Positions 1 to 8,835 of a stretch of 64,000 bases of DNA are shown here, piece after piece. Position 1 is the first letter of the stretch; each line of letters opens with the position of its first letter. The position numbers were made by a program, and so were the translations under genes. The stretch spans positions 15,001 to 79,000 of the forward strand of contig OX359270.1 of assembly GCA_947179155.2 (NCBI GenBank). The letters run 5' to 3'. The DNA is from Hedera helix. Taxonomy: Eukaryota; Streptophyta; Magnoliopsida; Apiales; Araliaceae. Under the pieces are notes generated by a model, which was given only the letters and a program-made list of their open reading frames with translations, ran no database searches and had not been told where the DNA came from.

Positions 1-218
1 AATGATCTCTCACATTACTTCACTCCTCCGCTCCATGTTTGATGCTCTTCTCCTTCGTTGCTTTCGCCAGTAAATCTTCTCTCCCTTCTTCATCTAGTGT
101 TCTTTATTACTTGATTTGTTCTTATTAATCTTTTTCCTCTATTTTTCATTGTTACTCTGTTGGTATTTATTTTTAAAACCCCTTTTTTATTACTGTGAAT
201 TTCTGGTGATTTCGAAAT

Positions 219-239
219 AAAACCCTAACCCTAAACCTA
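219..239. repeat. Short interstitial telomere-like tract (unit 1)
   Basis: About 20 bp of CCCTAA/CCCTAAA units lie exactly between the end of the Harbinger 5' fragment and the start of the antisense LTR fragment. Equivalent tracts lie at 2982-3002, 5745-5765 and 22420-22440. At the matching position in the continuous Harbinger sequence (about 7793 and 24467) there is no such tract. Confidence 0.75.
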
Positions 240-244
240 TTATA

Positions 245-595
245 TGACGCCCCCAAATCTGGGTCAACTCAACCCAAACTTGAGTTATTAAAATATTACA
301 ACAAAATTAATACAAGTAGTGCAACGTACAACAATACAGTGTATAATAATACGCAACTAAGTCTTTCACGATTATTGTTACACGGACTCTCACTCCATCT
401 CCCGGCTAGACCCAGTTACGTTCTCATCTCCTGTTGAAAAATAATGGAACAAAAAGATAAGGTGAGCTCAAATAGCCCAGCAAAGAATATCATAACTAAG
501 ATAATGACGAGCAAATTATCATTAGCCTTCAACAGTTGAGTTCTTGATAGAATACAATAGACTACAAGGTTTATATCGAAAACTGCAGTTAAATC
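245..595 (-). mobile_element. Antisense Ty3/gypsy LTR fragment captured in unit 1
   Basis: Reverse-complement comparison shows clear similarity to the last ~400 bp of the LTR that ends at 40836. Shared stretches include the terminal GACACCCCCAAAT block and the parts surrounding CTCATCTCCTGTTGAAAAA and CAATAGACTACAAGGTTTATA. The fragment ends abruptly in telomere-like DNA on both sides, with no TSD, so it is a rearranged piece and not a solo LTR. An internal stretch present in the 40.4-40.8 kb LTR is missing. Confidence 0.8.
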
Positions 596-672
596 CTAAA
601 CCATAAATCCTAAACCCTAAATCCCAAACCCTAAACCCTAGACCCTAGACCTTAAACCCTAAACCCTAAAAT
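595..672. repeat. Interstitial telomere-like tract 2 (unit 1)
   Basis: Degenerate CCCTAAA/CCCTAGA/CCTTAAA units lie directly after the antisense LTR fragment and run into a flank beginning ATCTATTTGGG. Copies lie at 3358-3435, 6121-6198 and 22796-22873. Confidence 0.85.
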
Positions 673-845
673 CTATTTGGGAGGGGTTTTTTTCCTCCAG
701 ATCCACATATTGAAGGCCACGTTGGATAATCATTGATGCATAAACTTTGTTTTACAAGTCAACTGCTTATGCGTGCATTTTCGTTTAAGGTCAAAGGAGT
801 TAATGGTTTTTTTAACGGTTTGTATGAAAACTAATGTTTAGTTTG

Positions 846-1175
846 TTGAATGTAAGGGGAAAAAATAGTTAGTTAACTATAAGTTAACCTGAAGTCAAGT
901 AATGAAAGAAATAGTTATCCCATTTTTAAGTAGTTTACGATATTAAATATTAATTTATTAATATTAAATAAATTTATATTAACTTAAATTTTTTAATTTG
1001 TAAATTAATTTTAAAAAAGAGTAAAATAACACTATTTTTTAAGACGAATGCAATGCTAAAATTGGTTTGATGAATTGGGACTTATATTTTATTTATAGAT
1101 AATGCTAGGGGTTTTAGATTTTTAGTTTTAAAAAGGCCTCAAATGACATGACAATGAATATTTTAATTATACTTT
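846..1175. repeat. Segment S, copy 1 of direct repeat (unit 1)
   Basis: A ~330 bp sequence starting TTGAATGTAAGG and ending AATTATACTTTA, where it stops abruptly at the telomere-like array. It is repeated in direct orientation at 1574-1904 with a few substitutions. The same pair occurs in unit 2 (3609-3938 and 4337-4667). No coding potential was seen. Confidence 0.85.
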
Positions 1176-1560
1176 AACCCCTAACCCCTAACCCCTAACC
1201 CCTAAACCCTAACCCCTAGCCCCTAACCCCTAACCCCTAACCCCTAACCCCTAACCCCTAACCCCTAGACCCAAACCCTAAACCCTAGCCCCTAACCCCT
1301 AGACCCTAAACCCTAGACCCTAGACCCTAGCCCCTAGACCCTAGACCCTAGACCCTAGCCCCTAGCCCCTAGCCCCTAGACCCTAGACCCTAGACCCTAG
1401 ACCCTAGACCCTAGACCCTAGACCCTAGACCCTAGACCCTAGACCCTAGACCCTACATCCTACACCCTACACCCTACACCCTACACCCTACACCCTAAAC
1501 CATAAACCCTAAACCCTACACCCTAAACCCTACACCCTACACCCTAGACCCTAAACCGTA
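1176..1560. repeat. Long degenerate interstitial telomere-like array (unit 1)
   Basis: About 385 bp of tandem heptamers. The variants come in blocks: CCCCTAA first, then CCCTAGA with CCCCTAG, then CCCTACA, then CCCTAAA. The C-rich strand is on +. The array lies between two direct copies of segment S. The canonical plant repeat is CCCTAAA; the others are one-base variants. Confidence 0.92.
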
Positions 1561-1573
1561 AAATCTATTTGGG

Positions 1574-1904
1574 TTGAATGTAAGGGGAAAAAATAGTTAG
1601 TTAACTATAAGTTAAGCTGAAGTCAAGTAATGAAAGAAATAGTTATCCCATTTTTAAGTAGTTTACGATATTAAATATTAATTTATTAATATTAAATAAA
1701 TTTATATTAACTTAAATTTTTTAATTTGTAAATTAATTTTAAAAAAGAGTGAAATAACACTATTTTTTAAGACGAATGCAATGCTAAAATTGGTTTGATG
1801 AATTGGGACTTATATTTTATTTATAGATAATGGTAGGGGTTTTAGAATTTTAGTTTTAAAAAGGCCTCAAACGACATGACAATGAATATTTTAATTATAC
1901 TTTA
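1574..1904. repeat. Segment S, copy 2 of direct repeat (unit 1)
   Basis: Second copy of S, preceded by AAATCTATTTGGG. Compared with copy 1 the ~160 bp between that motif and S (about 683-845) is missing. This copy continues into the ordinary flank at TATCGCACAACC. Confidence 0.85.
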
Positions 1905-2527
1905 TCGCACAACCAATCACATAAGATTTACCCATTATTTATCTATTCTACTTCATAATTCTAGTTGTTACATGTAAGTATAATGGTGCAATCTATCTAA
2001 AACCTTGCTATTGTGAATAATACTTTGAAACTCGAATCGGACCAGCCAATTCAATCGATTGAATCGAGAATTGGTCCTACATCTGATCCGGTTTGGCTCG
2101 ATTGATTTTAGTTAAAACTCAGATTGAATCAATTGATCACTGGAATAACTAGTGATTCAACAAGTAAAATTAGTTAAATTGACACAGTGAACCAATTGTT
2201 AAGTATTTTTTAATATGTTTTTTTTAATGATATTGTAACATAATTTTACTATTATTTTAGTTTACAAAAAATGAGATGTTTCAATATTTTATTAATTATT
2301 AATAATAAATTTTTATGTATTTTTAACGTCATCGATTTAACAATAGTTTAATAACTAGTTGAACTAGTAATTCATTCACCTGATAACTTTTTCGATTCGA
2401 TTTTCAATAGGTAAAAACATTGATGAACACCGACCAAATTGCAGCAACATGCGTCAAACTAATAAAATAATTAGCATGTTCTTCTATTTATGGGTCCTGT
2501 TGGGAGCTTTCTAAGTAAGGTATCTTA

Positions 2528-2982
2528 GAGTGTGTTTGATTACCTCTAAATGGCTCTTAATAGAGGTACCTCTGATTCGTTTAGAGGTTGAACTTGTTTG
2601 GTAAAAAAAATTGCCTCGTATTGCCTCTTAATTGGTAAGTGGCAAATATAATTCTAAATGATTCAGAGGAACGTTAGACCGAATTTATATTTTTTTGGGG
2701 ATAAAAATGACCTCTCAAATATTACAATATCCCTCTTTTATCCTTCAAAGAAATTTTAACCCTAATGATCTCTCACATTACTTCACTCCTCCGCTCCATG
2801 TTTGATGCTCTTCTCCTTCGTTGCTTTCGCCAGTAAATCTTCTCTCCCTTCTTCATCTAGTGTTCTTTATTACTTGATTTGTTCTTATTAATCTTTTTCC
2901 TCTATTTTTCATTGTTACTCTGTTGGTATTTATTTTTAAAACCCCTTTTTTATTACTGTGAATTTCTGGTGATTTCGAAATA
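2528..2982 (+). mobile_element. Truncated 5' end of PIF/Harbinger element (units 1/2)
   Basis: Begins GAGTGTGTTTGATTACC after a TTA trinucleotide and ends at GATTTCGAAATAA, where telomere-like DNA starts. It matches the first ~450 bp of the Harbinger element beginning at 7339. Other copies: 5291-5745, 21966-22420, and the partial copy at 1-219. The C/T-rich stretch near the end probably represents a 5' UTR. Confidence 0.65.
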
Positions 2983-3007
2983 AAACCCTAACCCTAAACC
3001 TATTATA

Positions 3008-3358
3008 TGACGCCCCCAAATCTGGGTCAACTCAACCCAAACTTGAGTTATTAAAATATTACAACAAAATTAATACAAGTAGTGCAACGTACAACAATAC
3101 AGTGTATAATAATACGCAACTAAGTCTTTCACGATTATTGTTACACGGACTCTCACTCCATCTCCCGGCTAGACCCAGTTACGTTCTCATCTCCTGTTGA
3201 AAAATAATGGAACAAAAAGATAAGGTGAGCTCAAATAGCCCAGCAAAGAATATCATAACTAAGATAATGACGAGCAAATTATCATTAGCCTTCAACAGTT
3301 GAGTTCTTGATAGAATACAATAGACTACAAGGTTTATATCGAAAACTGCAGTTAAATC
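3008..3358 (-). mobile_element. Antisense LTR fragment (unit 2)
   Basis: Copy of the 245-595 fragment at +2763, with no difference seen by eye. It is bracketed by the same two telomere-like tracts. Confidence 0.8.
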
Positions 3359-3938
3359 CTAAACCATAAATCCTAAACCCTAAATCCCAAACCCTAAACC
3401 CTAGACCCTAGACCTTAAACCCTAAACCCTAAAATCTATTTGGGAGGGGTTTTTTTCCTCCAGATCCACATATTGAAGGCCACGTTGGATAATCATTGAT
3501 GCATAAACTTTGTTTTACAAGTCAACTGCTTATGCGTGCATTTTCGTTTAAGGTCAAAGGAGTTAATGGTTTTTTTAACGGTTTGTATGAAAACTAATGT
3601 TTAGTTTGTTGAATGTAAGGGGAAAAAATAGTTAGTTAACTATAAGTTAACCTGAAGTCAAGTAATGAAAGAAATAGTTATCCCATTTTTAAGTAGTTTA
3701 CGATATTAAATATTAATTTATTAATATTAAATAAATTTATATTAACTTAAATTTTTTAATTTGTAAATTAATTTTAAAAAAGAGTAAAATAACACTATTT
3801 TTTAAGACGAATGCAATGCTAAAATTGGTTTGATGAATTGGGACTTATATTTTATTTATAGATAATGCTAGGGGTTTTAGATTTTTAGTTTTAAAAAGGC
3901 CTCAAATGACATGACAATGAATATTTTAATTATACTTT

Positions 3939-4321
3939 AACCCCTAACCCCTAACCCCTAACCCCTAACCCCTAAACCCTAACCCCTAACCCCTAGCCCC
4001 TAACCCCTAACCCCTAACCCCTAACCCCTAACCCCTAGACCCAAACCCTAAACCCTAGCCCCTAACCCCTAGCCCCTAAACCCTAGACCCTAGCCCCTAG
4101 ACCCTAGCCCCTAGCCCCTAGCCCCTAGCCCCTAGCCCCTAGCCCCTAGACCCTAGACCCTAGACCCTAGACCCTAGACCCTAGACCCTAGACCCTAGAC
4201 CCTACACCCTAGACCCTACACCCTACACCCTACACCCTACACCCTACACCCTACACCCTAAACCATAAACCCTAAACCCTACACCCTAAACCCTACACCC
4301 TACACCCTAGACCCTAAACCG
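3939..4321. repeat. Long degenerate interstitial telomere-like array (unit 2)
   Basis: Same position, orientation and length as the array in unit 1, but with a different order of CCCCTAA, CCCCTAG, CCCTAGA and CCCTACA heptamers. The array has therefore changed internally since the units were copied. Confidence 0.92.
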
Positions 4322-5526
4322 TAAAATCTATTTGGGTTGAATGTAAGGGGAAAAAATAGTTAGTTAACTATAAGTTAAGCTGAAGTCAAGTAATGAAAGA
4401 AATAGTTATCCCATTTTTAAGTAGTTTACGATATTAAATATTAATTTATTAATATTAAATAAATTTATATTAACTTAAATTTTTTAATTTGTAAATTAAT
4501 TTTAAAAAAGAGTGAAATAACACTATTTTTTAAGACGAATGCAATGCTAAAATTGGTTTGATGAATTGGGACTTATATTTTATTTATAGATAATGGTAGG
4601 GGTTTTAGAATTTTAGTTTTAAAAAGGCCTCAAACGACATGACAATGAATATTTTAATTATACTTTATCGCACAACCAATCACATAAGATTTACCCATTA
4701 TTTATCTATTCTACTTCATAATTCTAGTTGTTACATGTAAGTATAATGGTGCAATCTATCTAAAACCTTGCTATTGTGAATAATACTTTGAAACTCGAAT
4801 CGGACCAGCCAATTCAATCGATTGAATCGAGAATTGGTCCTACATCTGATCCGGTTTGGCTCGATTGATTTTAGTTAAAACTCAGATTGAATCAATTGAT
4901 CACTGGAATAACTAGTGATTCAACAAGTAAAATTAGTTAAATTGACACAGTGAACCAATTGTTAAGTATTTTTTAATATGTTTTTTTTAATGATATTGTA
5001 ACATAATTTTACTATTATTTTAGTTTACAAAAAATGAGATGTTTCAATATTTTATTAATTATTAATAATAAATTTTTATGTATTTTTAACGTCATCGATT
5101 TAACAATAGTTTAATAACTAGTTGAACTAGTAATTCATTCACCTGATAACTTTTTCGATTCGATTTTCAATAGGTAAAAACATTGATGAACACCGACCAA
5201 ATTGCAGCAACATGCGTCAAACTAATAAAATAATTAGCATGTTCTTCTATTTATGGGTCCTGTTGGGAGCTTTCTAAGTAAGGTATCTTAGAGTGTGTTT
5301 GATTACCTCTAAATGGCTCTTAATAGAGGTACCTCTGATTCGTTTAGAGGTTGAACTTGTTTGGTAAAAAAAATTGCCTCGTATTGCCTCTTAATTGGTA
5401 AGTGGCAAATATAATTCTAAATGATTCAGAGGAACGTTAGACCGAATTTATATTTTTTTGGGGATAAAAATGACCTCTCAAATATTACAATATCCCTCTT
5501 TTATCCTTCAAAGAAATTTTAACCCT

Positions 5527-7574
5527 AATGATCTCTCACATTACTTCACTCCTCCGCTCCATGTTTGATGCTCTTCTCCTTCGTTGCTTTCGCCAGTAAA
5601 TCTTCTCTCCCTTCTTCATCTAGTGTTCTTTATTACTTGATTTGTTCTTATTAATCTTTTTCCTCTATTTTTCATTGTTACTCTGTTGGTATTTATTTTT
5701 AAAACCCCTTTTTTATTACTGTGAATTTCTGGTGATTTCGAAATAAAACCCTAACCCTAAACCTATTATATGACGCCCCCAAATCTGGGTCAACTCAACC
5801 CAAACTTGAGTTATTAAAATATTACAACAAAATTAATACAAGTAGTGCAACGTACAACAATACAGTGTATAATAATACGCAACTAAGTCTTTCACGATTA
5901 TTGTTACACGGACTCTCACTCCATCTCCCGGCTAGACCCAGTTACGTTCTCATCTCCTGTTGAAAAATAATGGAACAAAAAGATAAGGTGAGCTCAAATA
6001 GCCCAGCAAAGAATATCATAACTAAGATAATGACGAGCAAATTATCATTAGCCTTCAACAGTTGAGTTCTTGATAGAATACAATAGACTACAAGGTTTAT
6101 ATCGAAAACTGCAGTTAAATCCTAAACCATAAATCCTAAACCCTAAATCCCAAACCCTAAACCCTAGACCCTAGACCTTAAACCCTAAACCCTAAAATCT
6201 ATTTGGGAGGGGTTTTTTTCCTCCAGATCCACATATTGAAGGCCACGTTGGATAATCATTGATGCATAAACTTTGTTTTACAAGTCAACTGCTTATGCGT
6301 GCATTTTCGTTTAAGGTCAAAGGAGTTAATGGTTTTTTTAACGGTTTGTATGAAAACTAATGTTTAGTTTGTTGAATGTAAGGGGAAAAAATAGTTAGTT
6401 AACTATAAGTTAACCTGAAGTCAAGTAATGAAAGAAATAGTTATCCCATTTTTAAGTAGTTTACGATATTAAATATTAATTTATTAATATTAAATAAATT
6501 TATATTAACTTAAATTTTTTAATTTGTAAATTAATTTTAAAAAAGAGTAAAATAACACTATTTTTTAAGACGAATGCAATGCTAAAATTGGTTTGATGAA
6601 TTGGGACTTATATTTTATTTATAGATAATGCTAGGGGTTTTAGATTTTTAGTTTTAAAAAGGCCTCAAATGACATGACAATGAATATTTTAATTATACTT
6701 TATCGCACAACCAATCACATAAGATTTACCCATTATTTATCTATTCTACTTCATAATTCTAGTTGTTACATGTAAGTATAATGGTGCAATCTATCTAAAA
6801 CCTTGCTATTGTGAATAATACTTTGAAACTCGAATCGGACCAGCCCATTCAATTGATTGAATCGAGAATTGGTCCTACATCTGATCCGGTTTGGCTCGAT
6901 TGATTTTAGTTAAAACTCAGATTGAATCAATTGATCACTAAAATAAATAGTGGTTCAACAAGTAAAATTAGTTAAATTGACACAGTGAACCAATTTTTAA
7001 GTATTTTTTAATATATTTTTTTACAAAAATATTTGTAGTGATATTGTAACATAATTTTACTATTATTATAGCTTACAAAAAACGAGATGTTTTAATATTT
7101 TATTAATTGTTAACAATATATTTTTATGTATTTTTAACGTCATCGATTTAACAATAGTTTAATAACTAGTTGAACTAGTAATTCATTCACCTGATAACTT
7201 TTTCGATTCGATTTTCAACATGTAAAAACATTGATGAACACCGACCAAATTGTAGCAACGTGCGTCAAACTATAAAAATAATTAGTATGTTCTTCTATTT
7301 ATGGGTCCCGTTGGGAGCTTTCTAAGTAAGGTATCTTAGAGTGTGTTTGATTACCTCTAAATGGCTCTTAATAAAGGTACCTCTGATTCGTTTAGAGGTT
7401 GAACTTGTTTGGTAAAAAAAAATTCCTCGTATTGCCTCTTAATTGGTAAGTGGCAAATATAATTCTTAATGATTCAGAGGAACGTCAGACCGAATTTATA
7501 TTTTTTTGGGGACAAAAATGACCTCTCAAAAATTACAATATCCCTCTTTTATCCTTCAATGAAATTTTAACCCT
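5527..7574. repeat. Tandem array unit 3 (2048 bp, short type)
   Basis: This unit lacks the long telomere-like array and has a single copy of segment S, which runs straight on into the flank at about 6703. It also differs from units 1 and 2 at scattered sites, for example around 6845, 6938-6955 and 7010-7040. It is the only unit whose Harbinger 5' end continues into the rest of that element, so it is likely closest to the ancestral arrangement. Confidence 0.88.
5771..6121 (-). mobile_element. Antisense LTR fragment (unit 3)
   Basis: Third copy of the captured LTR fragment, again between telomere-like tracts (5745-5765 and 6121-6198). Confidence 0.8.
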
Positions 7575-7972
7575 GATGATCTCTCACATTACTTCACTCC
7601 TCCGCTCCATGTTTGATGCTCTTCTCCTTCGCTGCTTTCGCCAGTAAATCTTCTCTCCCTTCTTCATCTAGTGTTCTTTATTACTTGATTTGTTCTTATT
7701 AATCTTTTTCATCTATTTTTCATTGTTACTCTGTTGGTATTTATTTTTAAAACCCCTTTTTTATTACTGTGAATTTATGGTGATTTCGAAATAATAAATA
7801 GACCAAATTGAGTGAGAATGATATACTACTCTATGTGTGTTTAGTCTCATGAAATTGTTTCATTGTATCTTTTAATTTGTTAATTTAGCTTTGAGGATTT
7901 CAAATCAATTAACTGAGCCAAGCTTTGTGTGTGTTTGTACTGTAATATATATTATCTAAATTTGTTGTATAG

Positions 7973-7976
<4 letters not shown>

Positions 7977-8003
<27 letters not shown>
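7977..8003. repeat. (TG)n microsatellite (copy 1)
   Basis: Uninterrupted TG run of about 13 repeats, then CGTGTGTGT. The counterpart at 24652-24682 is longer. Confidence 0.95.
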
Positions 8004-8458
8004 CGTGTGTGTATACAAGTACTAGTTATATTTATGACTCGGAGAGCAATTGTAATACGCTTTATTTTCTCTGAAATGTGGTTGAGTTTGTGTAATAGAT
8101 CTGCAGCACACTGCTTATTCCGAAATTATTCACGAATTCATTGTAAAATACAATATCAAAATCACTCTCAGGAACAAAGAATACCACCCTAACACTGGAA
8201 GATTGATTGTAATGCTTTGCCAATATATCTAGACCAGTCCTTGCATTGCAATCTAAGAAATCTAGCCTACAGCATTTAGATGATTTATATAAGCCATTGT
8301 TTGATGCATATTGTGCAGATTAACAAGAAATGTATATAATCGAGGCAGTGTCTATAATGCAGTGCAATATAAAGTTCCATGTGCCTTGCAAAACATTTTA
8401 AACAACTCCCACCTATTTTTCAAATAAAATAAGATTTTACTAGAATAAAGAGAGAGAT

Positions 8459-8463
<5 letters not shown>

Positions 8464-8501
<38 letters not shown>
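8464..8501. repeat. (AG)n microsatellite (copy 1)
   Basis: AG run of about 18 repeats. The counterpart at 25143-25184 is about two repeats longer. The Ser-Leu repeat ORF on the minus strand here is only this run translated. Confidence 0.95.
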
Positions 8502-8503
<2 letters not shown>

Positions 8504-8835
8504 GGAAATATTATGCGTAATATTCAAATTATTGCACATGTGGTCTATTGTTCTTGTATCTATGATCCAGGACAGAGATGAATGTGCTAAACAAGAAAAC
8601 ATAGAAGCAACTGTACCTACCATATGACTATGATTCTTTGGTGATTTGATTCCCTTATTAACTAACATCCCCTTCATCGTATGATTAACGTAGCTGAGTT
8701 GAATGTTCGTAATTAGATATTATTACCACTAGTCTATTTATTCATTGTATTTTCTTCAAATATTTGTTGTAGTCCATAAAGTTTAATTTATTCTTTATTA
8801 TTCAAACTATTTAAATGTTTGTTCTTTATTGTTTA

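Larger units (their letters stand above)
1..2763. repeat. Tandem array unit 1 (2763 bp, long type)
   Basis: This is the first of three head-to-tail units; the same sequence restarts at 2764 and 5527. In order it holds the 3' part of a Harbinger 5'-end fragment (1-219), a short telomere-like tract (219-239), an antisense LTR fragment (245-595), a second telomere-like tract (595-672), a unique flank, a ~330 bp segment S (846-1175), a long telomere-like array (1176-1560), a second copy of S (1574-1904), more flank and the start of the next Harbinger 5' fragment (2528 on). By eye it matches unit 2 except inside the long telomere-like array. No protein-coding gene is supported. The unit phase is arbitrary because the window opens inside the array. 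Confidence 0.9.
2764..5526. repeat. Tandem array unit 2 (2763 bp, long type)
   Basis: Same order of parts as unit 1, shifted by exactly 2763 bp. Differences from unit 1 are seen only in the order of repeat variants within the long telomere-like array (3939-4321). The left edge of the later 16.7 kb duplication appears to fall within that array. Confidence 0.9.
7791..8835 (+). other. Harbinger 5' noncoding region
   Basis: Lies between the 5' end shared with the tandem units and the gypsy solo LTR. No ORF with recognisable homology is seen. It carries a GT and a GA microsatellite. It is probably 5' UTR/intron of Harbinger ORF1, since ORF1 coding sequence resumes after the solo LTR. Confidence 0.5.

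Noticed and set aside
2..73. Small ORF of 23 codons (MISHITSLLRSMFDALLLRC...) repeated in every unit
   Set aside because: Lies in the C/T-rich 5' region of the Harbinger element and is repeated only because the DNA is. Probably 5' UTR; no independent support.
1..1560. A true chromosome end inside the window
   Set aside because: The telomere-like arrays are degenerate, short and internal, with sequence continuing on both sides. Only proximity to an end can be proposed.
7929..8192. ORF with a Cys-Val repeat run (also at 24653-24958)
   Set aside because: The repeat residues are the TG microsatellite translated. No homology, and it lies in transposon noncoding DNA.
8420..8677. Minus-strand ORF with Ser-Leu repeats (also at 25031-25360)
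   Set aside because: Translation of the AG microsatellite only.
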